Assembly (NCBI GenBank): GCA_943787985.1
Contig: CALSOO010000001.1
Location: 137,001-201,000 of the forward strand
Length of the DNA: 64,000 bases
Reading direction: 5' to 3'
Source: an uncultured Paracoccaceae bacterium
Lineage (GTDB): Bacteria; Pseudomonadota; Alphaproteobacteria; Rhodobacterales; Rhodobacteraceae
Part shown: piece after piece, positions 27,339-35,686 of the stretch
How positions within the stretch are numbered: position 1 is the first letter of the stretch
Layout of the letters: every line of letters starts with the position of its first letter
The notes under the pieces: generated by a model
Seen by the model: only the letters and a program-made list of their open reading frames with translations
What the model was told of the DNA's origin: nothing
Databases searched by the model: none
Made by a program: the position numbers and the translations under genes

Positions 27339-27676
27339 AAAAGCTCAAAATTGGTTACAATAGTACAGCCGTTACTCGCGAACCCACCAACAAGAATTTC
27401 TTCTTTTTTTATATAGTTACACGAAATTTCTGCGTTTTAATTTCCCCGCTTACATTACCAAGGTGCGCCGCCCCGACCCATGGTCAAAAACAGACAGGTC
27501 CCTGTCGTCGTTGCAGCGGTTTTCACCCTAAATTTGCCACATAACCATACGCAACGAGGCATCAAACAGCGTCGTATAGCGGGGCAATCCCTAGGTTAAT
27601 CACCATTCAACTTGCCCCTTTAGGAAGCAGTAAGATATCAACCACGGGCTAAATTCACTCTAACGGAGTACACAAC
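27339..27676. other. gene-free AT-rich stretch
   Basis: 338 bases with T- and A-runs (TTCTTCTTTTTTTATATAG near 27400) and no frame, repeat or RNA gene I can support. It probably includes the promoter of the gene starting at 27677; GGAG stands 8-11 bases before that ATG. Confidence 0.5.
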
Positions 27677-28075
27677 ATGGGCGTGACTGTCCGACACCAC
27701 GACCTAACCGAAGCACTTGAGAGATCCGGATGGGGTGAAAAACGTCGAGCAGGCGCGAAGAAGGGGGCCGTAAAACGCGCACACATCCGGCAAACCGTTT
27801 CGGGATTGGAACTCTCAGCACCAAATGGCGTTCATGCGATTGCGATCGTCGTCGGCAAATGGCCAAAGGAAGTGTTTTTCGATGGGGCAACGCTTTCCAG
27901 CATCTTGAAATGGCTTCAAACATATGACGGCGCAGAGGATACCGTCGAAATTAAACTGATTGGGGCGGAAATTGTGTTCAAGATTGGCACCGCCCGTCGC
28001 AGAGTGGACGCCCTTGCAGAACCAATGGATCCGCCCAGCGCGCCAGAGGTGACCAATACACGCAAAAGCCCCTGA
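27677..28075 (+). CDS. unknown basic cytoplasmic protein
   Basis: Protein of 132 residues with a ribosome site (CGGAG) before ATG. The N-terminus is strongly basic (GWGEKRRAGAKKGAVKRAH), followed by an alternating alpha/beta stretch (HAIAIVVGKWPKEVFFDGATLSSILKWLQTY). No family recognised. Its stop directly abuts the GTG of the next gene, so the two probably form a unit. Confidence 0.6.
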   Translation: MGVTVRHHDLTEALERSGWGEKRRAGAKKGAVKRAHIRQTVSGLELSAPNGVHAIAIVVGKWPKEVFFDGATLSSILKWLQTYDGAEDTVEIKLIGAEIVFKIGTARRRVDALAEPMDPPSAPEVTNTRKSP

Positions 28076-28465
28076 GTGTCAGCCAAGCAACCGGTTGAGG
28101 CGCATGATACTGCCTCAAGCCATGAGATCGCGCCAACACCACAACCCTCGATAAGAAAGCCAACGCTTGCAGATGTTCGCGAACAGGTCCGCAAAGAGAT
28201 CGTGGCAGCCTATCCGGAATTGGAGATGCGCCACAATGAGGCAGCAAGCTACTTCCTACCCTTGATGTATGTTGCCTTGGTTCTCGTCATCTACAGGGGG
28301 GCATTACAGGCATTTGAAACGCCCGCGGTTGCAGAACTCGTCACATTCGCTGCGAGTGCCGGTGGTCTCTGGTTGCTAAATCGTGAGCGCCATCAGAAAT
28401 TCGACCGACTGATGAAAGAGCGTGTGGAATATTTGAAGCATTCAATGGGCGTAGACGAAACTTAG
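28076..28465 (+). CDS. unknown membrane protein with two transmembrane helices
   Basis: Protein of 129 residues from GTG immediately after the preceding stop. The N-terminal third is Pro/Thr-rich and polar. Two hydrophobic segments (FLPLMYVALVLVIYRG at about 59-74 and VAELVTFAASAGGLWLL at about 84-100) are followed by a charged tail (RERHQKFDRLMKERVEYLK). Probably an inner-membrane partner of the preceding protein. Confidence 0.55.
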   Translation: MSAKQPVEAHDTASSHEIAPTPQPSIRKPTLADVREQVRKEIVAAYPELEMRHNEAASYFLPLMYVALVLVIYRGALQAFETPAVAELVTFAASAGGLWLLNRERHQKFDRLMKERVEYLKHSMGVDET

Positions 28466-28581
28466 AGCGCAAGCATAGCGTTCCCAAATTCTACATTTCA
28501 GAAATTCCAAAACCAAAAAATATAAAAATCAGAAATCCAAATTGGCCTTTCGCATGGATGAAGGCATGCAACAGTATCAGG

Positions 28582-28604
28582 CCCACCCGTTTTTTCGGGG
28601 TGGG
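28582..28604. terminator. bidirectional terminator-like hairpin
   Basis: CCCACCC (28582-28588) pairs with GGGTGGG (28598-28604) around a T-rich loop. It lies between the plus-strand pair ending at 28465 and the minus-strand gene ending at 28634. A second weaker GC stem follows up to about 28630. Confidence 0.5.
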
Positions 28605-28633
28605 GGTGGCCCAAAGCTTAGGGCCGCCCGCTT

Positions 28634-28984
28634 TTAGTCCGCGAACACCCAATCAAGCGATGTGCCGGTGGTCTTGCAGAAGTCCAGAAGCGCATCAGTC
28701 GGCGCGCCATCCTCACAAATGACAGAGATGGGCGGCAATATCCCGAGATCAGCGGCCCGTACCCTCAAGCGCTTTCGAGCATCCAACATTACAGCGCCAT
28801 TCCCTGTGTTTTGGCCGGACACTTCGATGTGCATCGCCTTGCAGACCTCCTCTGGGCATATCTTTGGGGATACCTGCAGCCAATTTGTCATCTCTTGCAG
28901 GATACCCGCGATAATCGGGGCCTCCCATTCGACGTCTAGCATGGGTTTTGTGCGTAGGTGGTTGGTTTGGTCAGTGTAAGTCAT
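28634..28984 (-). CDS. hypothetical protein, possibly a regulator fragment
   Basis: Protein of 116 residues. The ATG at 28984 follows AAGGA at a good distance, so the longer frame to 29047 is not used. The ending ICEDGAPTDALLDFCKTTGTSLDWVFAD resembles the C-termini of small phage-type or XRE-like helix-turn-helix proteins in alphaproteobacteria, but I cannot place a full domain. It lies between unrecognised genes and a tRNA. Confidence 0.5.
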   Translation of the reverse strand: MTYTDQTNHLRTKPMLDVEWEAPIIAGILQEMTNWLQVSPKICPEEVCKAMHIEVSGQNTGNGAVMLDARKRLRVRAADLGILPPISVICEDGAPTDALLDFCKTTGTSLDWVFAD

Positions 28985-29151
28985 TTCATTTCCTTCAAAG
29001 GCTTCAAACGCCCGTAAGTGGGCAAGGGAGAAGAAATCGAACCGCATCCAAAGTTGTCTGCGTCCAGAAGCGTCTGGTGGGAGAAATGGTGGGTCAGCAA
29101 CACGCAGTATTTGGATATTTATTTAAATTCAAATACTTACGTGATGAGGTT

Positions 29152-29227
29152 TGGTGGAGCATAGCGGGATCGAACCGCTGACCTCCTGCATGCCATGCAG
29201 GCGCTCTCCCAGCTGAGCTAATGCCCC
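29152..29227 (-). tRNA. tRNA-Ala (anticodon GGC)
   Basis: Minus-strand cloverleaf of 76 bases, beginning GGGGCATTAGCTCAGCTGGG and ending GCTCCACCA with encoded CCA. The anticodon arm is CCTGC-atGGCat-GCAGG and the T arm carries GGTTCGATCCC. All four arms pair. Confidence 0.97.
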
Positions 29228-29324
29228 TTTACCAAGGGTGGATCTGCTGATCCGTGCGCCGGTGAATAGGCGCTGGCGCGGGCGGGATCAAGTGGAAAAT
29301 CTCCGCCCGGCGCCAAATTCGAAA

Positions 29325-29651
29325 TCAGTCGTCGTCGGTCTCTGCCGGAACGTCTGCAATCTCGTCCAAGGACACGTTGTCCTCTTCTTCTTCGTCATCC
29401 AGAATATCATCACCCAGATCGACGTCTACATCTTCATCGTCCAGAACCGCCGTTTCAGTATCGTCCTCGGTGGCTTTGGCTTTTGCTGTCACCGCATCTT
29501 CAGCATCTGCTGCGATCATACGGGTCTTGGAGTTGTCGATCTCGACCACTTCGCCCGAGTAGGGGCTGATGATCGGGTTTTTGTTCAGGTCATAAAAACG
29601 TTTGCCGCTGGTTGGGCAAAGGCGCTTCGTGCCCCATTCTGCTTTGGGCAT
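29325..29651 (-). CDS. TIGR02300 family acidic protein
   Basis: Protein of 108 residues. The conserved N-terminal head (MPKAEWGTKRLCPTSGKRFYDLNKNP) defines the FYDLN_acid/TIGR02300 family of alphaproteobacteria. The tail from about residue 50 is extremely acidic and Asp/Glu-rich. AAGGGGA before ATG 29651 supports that start over the longer frame. Function unknown; the head resembles a small zinc-ribbon relic. Confidence 0.88.
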   Translation of the reverse strand: MPKAEWGTKRLCPTSGKRFYDLNKNPIISPYSGEVVEIDNSKTRMIAADAEDAVTAKAKATEDDTETAVLDDEDVDVDLGDDILDDEEEEDNVSLDEIADVPAETDDD

Positions 29652-29762
29652 AATAATCCCCTTATAAATGTCATGCGTGTGTCGACGATTCCGCGCAATT
29701 GCCATATGGTGGGGGGACTGTCAAAGGCTTTAGGTCCAGTTGACCGACAAGAGGCACATCAG

Positions 29763-30455
29763 ATGGGCACTCATTTCCTTCATGGCGCACCGGATGTGCC
29801 AGTGATCCTAAGGCGTTCGGGGCGTGCGCGCCGCATTTCCTTGCGTATTTCGCAATTGGACGGGCGTGTCACTTTAACGGTGCCCGAAGGGGTGTCCGAG
29901 CGCGAAGCGCTGGCCTTTGCGCATCAAAAAGAAACATGGATTCGCGGACACCTGACCAAGCGGGGCGCAGACGCGATTGTGGCGCTGGGCACGCAGGTGC
30001 CGCTGGGCGGTCAAATGTTCCAGATCGTGCAGGGCGCAGGACGGCGTGTTGTCATCACCGATGGTCTGATCGCGGTTCCAGGGGCGCCGGATCGGGTGGG
30101 CGCGCGATTGGCCGCACATCTCAAGCAGATTGCGCGGGCGCGACTGGCGCAGGCGTGTGATGATTACGCCGCGCGTCTCGGAAAGTCATACGAGCGGATC
30201 AGCATCCGGGACACGCGCTCCAGATGGGGGTCGTGTTCGTCGCGTGGTACGCTGATGTTCTCGTGGCGGCTGATCATGGCGCCACCCGAGGTGCTGGACT
30301 ACGTTGCCGCCCACGAGGTCGCGCATCTGGCGGAAATGAATCATTCCTCTGCCTTTTGGGACGGTGTCGAGCGGATCTATGGCGATTACACCACCCCACG
30401 CCAATGGTTGCGCACGCAAGGCAATGATTTGCACCGTTTCCGCTTTGTAGATTGA
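29763..30455 (+). CDS. YgjP-like zinc metallopeptidase (DUF45/M48-like)
   Basis: Protein of 230 residues. RWGSCSSRGTLMFSW and the zinc motif HEVAHLAEMNHSSAFW (HExxH at about residues 183-187) are the hallmarks of the YgjP/WLM-like DUF45 family. There is no signal peptide, so it acts in the cytoplasm. The start at ATG 29763 follows GAGG; a longer frame would run backwards through the antisense of the TIGR02300 gene and the tRNA. Confidence 0.88.
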   Translation: MGTHFLHGAPDVPVILRRSGRARRISLRISQLDGRVTLTVPEGVSEREALAFAHQKETWIRGHLTKRGADAIVALGTQVPLGGQMFQIVQGAGRRVVITDGLIAVPGAPDRVGARLAAHLKQIARARLAQACDDYAARLGKSYERISIRDTRSRWGSCSSRGTLMFSWRLIMAPPEVLDYVAAHEVAHLAEMNHSSAFWDGVERIYGDYTTPRQWLRTQGNDLHRFRFVD

Positions 30456-30485
30456 CCTTCCACACCTTTGTGATCACAAAAGCCT

Positions 30486-31157
30486 ATGCAACCTATAACC
30501 CCACCTCCGAAAGCGACCGCAACGGCGCCACTGCCCATCGGGGCGGCTCATGACCGTGTGTATCGCAGCTTGCGGGCGCGTATCATGCATGGTGAAATTA
30601 TGCCGGGACAGGCGTTGACCTTGCGCGGCATCGGGAAGGAATTCGGGGTCTCGATGACGCCCGCACGAGAGGCCGCGCGCCGCTTGGTGGCCGAAGGGGC
30701 GTTGACCATGTCCAGTTCGGGGCGGATATCTACGCCAGAGCTGACCAACGAGCGCATCGAAGAGCTCGCAGCCTTGCGCGCTTTGATCGAAACGGAACTG
30801 GCCAGCCGCGCCTTGCCGCGCGCGCACATGGCCTTGATCGAACGGTTGCAGACCATCAACGGTGCGGTCGCAGAGGCGGTCGCACACCGGGACGCAGTGG
30901 CCTACATCCGCACCAACCTCGAATTTCACCGGACCTTGTACCTGCGCGCCCAAGCGCCTGCGATGCTGGCGATGACCGAAACGGTCTGGTTGCAAATGGG
31001 GCCGACGATGCGTGCGCTGTACGGGCGGTTGAACCGGACAGAGCCGCCACAGTATCATCGGTTGATGATTGCCGCCCTGCGGGCAGGGGATGAGCCCGGA
31101 TTGCGGCTGGCCGTGCGTTCTGACGTGACCCAAGGGTTGCGGATGCTGGCCAGTTGA
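30486..31157 (+). CDS. GntR family regulator (FadR-type, FCD domain)
   Basis: Protein of 223 residues. A winged helix-turn-helix spans about 25-90 (LTLRGIGKEFGVSMTPAREAARRLVAEGAL) and an FCD ligand domain about 95-220 (RALIETELASRALP, EFHRTLYLRAQAP). Such proteins respond to small organic acids. No obvious target operon adjoins it; the next gene on the same strand is a GNAT acetyltransferase. Confidence 0.88.
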   Translation: MQPITPPPKATATAPLPIGAAHDRVYRSLRARIMHGEIMPGQALTLRGIGKEFGVSMTPAREAARRLVAEGALTMSSSGRISTPELTNERIEELAALRALIETELASRALPRAHMALIERLQTINGAVAEAVAHRDAVAYIRTNLEFHRTLYLRAQAPAMLAMTETVWLQMGPTMRALYGRLNRTEPPQYHRLMIAALRAGDEPGLRLAVRSDVTQGLRMLAS

Positions 31158-31325
31158 CACAGGCGCGTCGCGCAAGCGACAAAGGGGCATGACACGGATC
31201 CGTTTCACACAGACGTATTATCGCGCCTTGCAATAAGCAGCGGCGCTTTTCGGGTTTCCCATCCACATAAAGTTGAACCGCAGGTCGCGGTGTTGTGAAT
31301 GTCCGCATCTGTGCATGAGGACAAA

Positions 31326-31772
31326 ATGCAAACAATTCGAAACATCGAGGACCACGAACTGCCAGAGCTTTTGGAGATGATCCAAGAGCTGGCGGCACAC
31401 CACGGGGATGCCGCCACAGTGACGCTGGCAGATCTGAGGCGGGAGGTCGGGACATGGTTTCACATCCGCGCAGCGCAGCACCACGGCCGCCTTGTAGGCT
31501 ACACCGCATTGCTTCCCTTGGGGCAGTTGCAATTCGCGGTGCGTGGCATGGACATACACCACCTGTTCGTGCGGACTGAGAGGCGCGCCACAGGGGTGGG
31601 CAAGGCGCTGGTAGAGGATGCGATGACCTACACCCGTGCCAATGGGGGGCGCTACATCATGGTGGGCACCGCGCCACAAAACACAGTGGCGCAGGAGATC
31701 TATAAGGCGATGGGATTCGAGGAGCGCACAGAAAGCGGCCCTCGTTTTTCACGCCGTCTGGATGGGGCGTGA
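31326..31772 (+). CDS. GNAT family N-acetyltransferase
   Basis: Protein of 148 residues with an acetyl-CoA-binding motif A (HHLFVRTERRATGVGKALVEDAM) and a typical C-terminal motif B (NTVAQEIYKAMGFEERTESGPRFSRRL). Substrate unknown. ATG 31326 follows GAGGA, so it is preferred to the ATG nine codons earlier. It converges on accA with two bases between stops. Confidence 0.85.
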   Translation: MQTIRNIEDHELPELLEMIQELAAHHGDAATVTLADLRREVGTWFHIRAAQHHGRLVGYTALLPLGQLQFAVRGMDIHHLFVRTERRATGVGKALVEDAMTYTRANGGRYIMVGTAPQNTVAQEIYKAMGFEERTESGPRFSRRLDGA

Positions 31773-31774
31773 GC

Positions 31775-32737
31775 CTAAGCCGCCAAGCCTTTTGACCCCA
31801 GATCAAGGAATTTCTTGCGGCGGTCCGCGATCAACGCAGGGCCGTCCATATCGCCCAATTCGACAAGTATGGCCGCGATCTCTTTGCGGACCGCGTCGAT
31901 GGTGGCGACCCAGTCACGATGCGCCCCGCCGAGTGGCTCTGGAATGATGCGATCCGTGACGCCCAACTGCTTGAGGTCTTGCGCGGTCAAACGCAGGGCT
32001 TCGGCGGCCTCGCGCATTTTCTCGGAGTCCTTCCACAAGATCGACGCGCAGCCTTCGGGGCTGATGACGGAATATATCGAGTGTTCCAGCATCGCGACGC
32101 GGTTGGCGGTGGCAAATGCGACAGCGCCGCCGGACCCGCCTTCGCCGATGATCACGGAAATCAACGGAACGCCGATCTGCAAACATTTTTCTGTGGCGCG
32201 GGCAATAGCCTCGGACTGGCCGCGCTCTTCGGCACCTTTGCCCGGATATGCACCCGCCGTGTCGACCAATGTGATCACAGGCAAACCGAACCGGCCTGCA
32301 AGGTCCATCAAACGGGTCGCTTTGCGATACCCTTCGGGGCGCGCCATGCCAAAGTTCCGGTCGATGCGCGATTTTGTGTCGTTGCCCTTTTCATGGCCGA
32401 TGACGACGACGGGCATGTCGTTGAAGCGGGCCAAGCCGCCCATAACCGCGTGATCGTCCGCAAAGTTCCGGTCACCCGCCAGCGGCGTGTATTCTGTGAA
32501 CATCGCCTTTAGGTAATCCGCGCAATGCGGGCGCTCGGGGTGGCGGGCCACCTGACATTTGCGCCAAGGGGTCAGATTTGCATAAAGCTCCTCAAGCATC
32601 GCCTTGGCTTTGGTATCAAGTGTGGCGGCCTCTGCGCTGACATCCATGTCTTCGCCCTGACGCGCCATGGCGCGCAATTCTTCTGCCTTGCCTTCGATCT
32701 CGGCCAAAGGCTTCTCGAATTCCATGTACTGTGTCAT
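31775..32737 (-). CDS. accA: acetyl-CoA carboxylase carboxyltransferase subunit alpha
   Basis: Protein of 320 residues, the usual AccA length. It transfers the carboxyl group from biotin to acetyl-CoA in fatty acid synthesis. Motifs include [23 protein letters not shown] text (with N-terminal ID), [33 protein letters not shown] and [15 protein letters not shown]. The start [11 protein letters not shown] matches the family. No strong ribosome site is seen. Confidence 0.96.
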   Translation of the reverse strand: MTQYMEFEKPLAEIEGKAEELRAMARQGEDMDVSAEAATLDTKAKAMLEELYANLTPWRKCQVARHPERPHCADYLKAMFTEYTPLAGDRNFADDHAVMGGLARFNDMPVVVIGHEKGNDTKSRIDRNFGMARPEGYRKATRLMDLAGRFGLPVITLVDTAGAYPGKGAEERGQSEAIARATEKCLQIGVPLISVIIGEGGSGGAVAFATANRVAMLEHSIYSVISPEGCASILWKDSEKMREAAEALRLTAQDLKQLGVTDRIIPEPLGGAHRDWVATIDAVRKEIAAILVELGDMDGPALIADRRKKFLDLGSKGLAA

Positions 32738-32805
32738 TGCGCGCTCCGCTGTAATTTCCCGATATATGGCGCGGGCGGATCGGCATTGCAATGATGCAGG
32801 CGCAG

Positions 32806-33402
32806 CTACTGCGGCAAGAGCACCGGATAAAGGGAGGCAACCAGCAATGCAGCCATGCTCCAGTTGAAAGCCCGCAGGCGAGAGGGATTGGTCAGAACAC
32901 GCGCCATTTGTTGACCCAGAAGGGTCCAGGCTGTGATGCAGGGTACGTTGAACGCGCCAAAGACAGCCGTCACCAACAGCAACGCGCCAAAGCTGGTGCC
33001 AGAGGCGTAAACGGTCACAGCCGTGACGGCCATGGTCCACGCTTTGGGATTGACCCACTGAAAGGCGCAAGCCTGCAGGAAGGTCATGGGCACGCCGGTG
33101 GCGTCGGCCTTGGTCTTCGGGGCGGCGGTGGCGATCTTGAAGGCCAGATACAGCAAATACATCACGGATGCGATTTTCAGGACTGTGTGCGAAACAGGAT
33201 ATAGTTCGAACACTTGCGCCAACCCGAGGCCGACCAGAACGATCATCAGCAAAAAGCCGAACCCCACGCCAATCATATGCGGCAGGGTACGGGCAAAGCC
33301 GAAATTGGCACCCGAGGCCATCAGCATCAGGTTGTTTGGCCCCGGGGTGATGGAGCTGACAAAAGCAAAGCCGGCGAGGGCGGTCAGAAGTTCATAAGGC
33401 AT
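32806..33402 (-). CDS. LysE family amino acid exporter
   Basis: Membrane protein of 198 residues with six hydrophobic segments and the LysE/RhtB N-terminal motif [23 protein letters not shown]. It exports amino acids or related metabolites. The ATG at 33402 gives the usual LysE start; an upstream ATG adds ten polar residues. It is divergent from an Lrp/AsnC regulator gene (74 bases), the standard arrangement for substrate-induced LysE exporters. Confidence 0.88.
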   Translation of the reverse strand: MPYELLTALAGFAFVSSITPGPNNLMLMASGANFGFARTLPHMIGVGFGFLLMIVLVGLGLAQVFELYPVSHTVLKIASVMYLLYLAFKIATAAPKTKADATGVPMTFLQACAFQWVNPKAWTMAVTAVTVYASGTSFGALLLVTAVFGAFNVPCITAWTLLGQQMARVLTNPSRLRAFNWSMAALLVASLYPVLLPQ

Positions 33403-33475
33403 CGCGCAATTTTTGACGCAAGTCAGGCGCATTTAAATTGCGAACTGCACAGGTTGGGTGCTATTTGTGCAATGA

Positions 33476-33928
33476 ATGACAAAGTTTGACCAAATAAACG
33501 ATAAGATATTGCAAGAATTGGTGCGCGACGGGCGGATCAGCAATCTTGAGCTGGCGGAACGGGTGGGGCTGTCGCCTTCGGCCTGTCTGCGCCGCGTGCA
33601 GGAAATGAAACGGGCAGGGGTAATCACTGGCTACCGCGCCGTGCTGGATCGCAGCGCCATGGGGGTGGGATTTGTCGCCTACATCGGTGTCGGGTTGCGC
33701 GATCATTCCAAAGAAAGTCAGGAAGCGTTTGAACGGGCCATGGCGCGTGCCACCGAGGTGCGCGAGTGCCACAACATCACCGGAACCATCGAATATCTGC
33801 TGCGGGTGGAATGCGCGGATATCGCGGGCTACAAAGCGTTCCACACTGACTTTTTAGGGGCGCAATCGCAAGTGAACGCGATCACGACGTTTGTGGTTTT
33901 GGGTTCTCCCAAAGACGAAAGAGGTTAA
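33476..33928 (+). CDS. Lrp/AsnC family transcriptional regulator
   Basis: Protein of 150 residues with an N-terminal helix-turn-helix (DGRISNLELAERVGLSPSACLRRVQEMKRAGVI) and a C-terminal RAM ligand domain (about 70-145). It is divergent from the LysE exporter and so probably senses the exported amino acid. The stop overlaps the 3' end of the convergent DUF302 gene by four bases. Confidence 0.9.
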   Translation: MTKFDQINDKILQELVRDGRISNLELAERVGLSPSACLRRVQEMKRAGVITGYRAVLDRSAMGVGFVAYIGVGLRDHSKESQEAFERAMARATEVRECHNITGTIEYLLRVECADIAGYKAFHTDFLGAQSQVNAITTFVVLGSPKDERG

Positions 33929-34389
33929 TTTGCAGCCTGTGTGGCAATAGCGTCAAACACTGTGTCCAACTCGGCCGCGATGGCGCGCAGCGCGTCGCCG
34001 CCTTCATCCGCATAGGGTGCAAAGACCGCGCTGGGCGTTTTATACGACAGGGTCGCCGAACCGTCGGTGTTTTGGGTGACGTAAAGGCGGATGGGGGCCT
34101 CTATCATGGCCGCCACAGACAGGTTGATGACTTTCACCGCGTATTCATTGTTGAAGACGCCAATGACACGGTTGCCCGGAATCGTGATGCCGCGGTTTTT
34201 GGCGGCCTGAGTGGGGCCTGCTTGGGTGACCACAATCATCCCGCCCGCTTTGACGGCGGCGCGGGTGTCGCTGACCAATTGGGCGTAAGGCTTGTCGGTG
34301 ACATGCAGCACCCAACCCGCACGCGGGGTCAGGTCAGCGGCCCAGAGGGGCAGGGCGAAAAGGGTAAAGATCAGGGTTGGAAAACGCAT
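33925..34389 (-). CDS. DUF302 domain periplasmic protein
   Basis: Protein of 154 residues with a signal peptide (MRFPTLIFTLFALPLWA). The DUF302 body includes KAGGMIVVTQAGPTQAAKNRGITIPGNRVIGVFNNEYAVKVI-type text (about 45-105). Function of the family is unclear. The ATG at 34389 is chosen because it starts directly with the signal peptide. Confidence 0.82.
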   Translation of the reverse strand: MRFPTLIFTLFALPLWAADLTPRAGWVLHVTDKPYAQLVSDTRAAVKAGGMIVVTQAGPTQAAKNRGITIPGNRVIGVFNNEYAVKVINLSVAAMIEAPIRLYVTQNTDGSATLSYKTPSAVFAPYADEGGDALRAIAAELDTVFDAIATQAAN

Positions 34390-34451
34390 GGGGCCTCGCA
34401 CAAGCTGTGGAGGCCCCATCTGGCGCGCAAAGCGCCTGTTTGGCAAATCAC

Positions 34452-35408
34452 TTAGCCGTTGATCATTTCGTGTTGGCGGACAATGACTTCGGCTTGCTTG
34501 ATCGAGGCAATGTCAACCAGACGGCCCTTGTAGACGGTCGCGCCCTCTCCGTTGGCTTTTGCGGTTTCCATTGCGGCAAGGATTTCACGGGCCTCGGCCA
34601 CGGCCTCCTCGGAGGGGGTGAAGACTTCGTTGGAAATGGCGATTTGTTTCGGGTGGATCGCCCATTTTCCGACCATGCCCAGCGTGGCAGAACGGCGGGC
34701 TTGGGCGCGGCACCCTTCATCGTCGGAAAAGTCACCAAACGGGCCATCCACAGGCAGGATGCCGTGAGTGCGGCAGGCCGCAACAATTGCGGTTTGAGCC
34801 CAGTGCCATGGGTCGGACCAGTGCTTTTGGCCTTCGTGCAGCATGTAATAGTTTTCCTGGGTGCCGCCGATGCCTGTCGTTTGCATACCCATCGAGGCTG
34901 CAAAATCAGCGGCCCCCAAGGACATGGCCTCAAGGCGGGGGGAGGACGCGGCGATGGCCTCGACATGGGCGATACCAGCGGCCGATTCGATGATGACTTC
35001 AAAGGCGATGCGCTTTTTGCGCCCCTTTGCAGCCTCGATCGCGGTGACCAATGCGTCCACGGCATAAACGTCTTCGGCGCAGCCCACTTTCGGGATCATG
35101 ATCTGGTCAAGGCGCTCGGAGGCTTGCTCCAGCAGGTCCACAACATCGCGGTACCAGAACGGGGTGTCCAGGCTGTTGATGCGCACGGACAGGGTTTTGG
35201 TGCCCCAATCAACCGTGTTGATGGCCTCGATGACGTTGGCGCGTGCGACGTCTTTGTCAGACGGGGCGACGGAGTCTTCAAGGTCGAGGTTGATGACATC
35301 GGCTGCAGAGGCCGCCATTTTCGCAAACAGCTTTGTATTCGAACCAGGGCCGAAAAGTTGGCAGCGGTTTGGGCGTGCAGGCGGGGTGGGTTGCAAGCGG
35401 AAGCTCAT
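34452..35408 (-). CDS. mcl1: L-malyl-CoA/beta-methylmalyl-CoA lyase
   Basis: Protein of 318 residues of the HpcH/HpaI aldolase family. It cleaves beta-methylmalyl-CoA to glyoxylate and propionyl-CoA, and malyl-CoA to glyoxylate and acetyl-CoA, in the ethylmalonyl-CoA pathway. Motifs are NRCQLFGPGSNTKLFAKMA, VINLDLEDSVAPSDK (metal-binding acids), AFEVIIESAAGIAHVEAIA and GKWAIHPKQI. Length and start match Rhodobacter Mcl1. The upstream region, shared with dgcN, has several TGCAAA half-sites. Confidence 0.93.
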   Translation of the reverse strand: MSFRLQPTPPARPNRCQLFGPGSNTKLFAKMAASAADVINLDLEDSVAPSDKDVARANVIEAINTVDWGTKTLSVRINSLDTPFWYRDVVDLLEQASERLDQIMIPKVGCAEDVYAVDALVTAIEAAKGRKKRIAFEVIIESAAGIAHVEAIAASSPRLEAMSLGAADFAASMGMQTTGIGGTQENYYMLHEGQKHWSDPWHWAQTAIVAACRTHGILPVDGPFGDFSDDEGCRAQARRSATLGMVGKWAIHPKQIAISNEVFTPSEEAVAEAREILAAMETAKANGEGATVYKGRLVDIASIKQAEVIVRQHEMING

Positions 35409-35592
35409 GGGGCGGACCTTTCGGAAGAAATATTATTGCGCAGTTTCTGGGTTCAGCAGGTATTAAATTGCGCGCGCCTGCGCAAGGCAATTTCTGCAGG
35501 TGCAGCATGACGCGAAATGCAGCACATGAATCGTGTTGCACGCAGTGCGCGCAAGATTCTCCCGACTATTTGTGGTTTTTACGGATAACCTT

Positions 35593-35671
35593 GTGCAAAT
35601 ACTGCAAAGCAGGCGTGAAATGCGGTGGCCTTTGCACGGATAATCGGAGAAATTGCAGTAAATCTGTAATT
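35593..35671. promoter_or_regulatory. cluster of TGCAAA half-sites and an inverted repeat before dgcN
   Basis: TGCAAA occurs at 35594-35599 and 35603-35608 (direct repeat, three-base spacer) and TTTGCA at 35631-35636. AATTGCAG (35651-35658) and CTGTAATT (35664-35671) form an inverted repeat with one mismatch. The last lies 16 bases before the dgcN start. The half-sites resemble TTTGCAA-type operators of RamB/PccR-like regulators (comparison from memory). Confidence 0.4.
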
Positions 35672-35686
35672 CTGAGAGGATACGCC

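Noticed and set aside
26100..29230. Attachment-site duplication of the tRNA-Ala 3' end
   Set aside because: I looked for a copy of the tRNA tail at the far side of the unknown-gene patch and did not find one.
29238..29762. N-terminal extension of the YgjP-like peptidase frame
   Set aside because: It reads antisense through the TIGR02300 gene; the ATG at 29763 has its own ribosome site and begins the conserved domain.
34377..35510. 377-codon plus-strand frame
   Set aside because: Antisense to mcl1, which has strong family motifs on the other strand.
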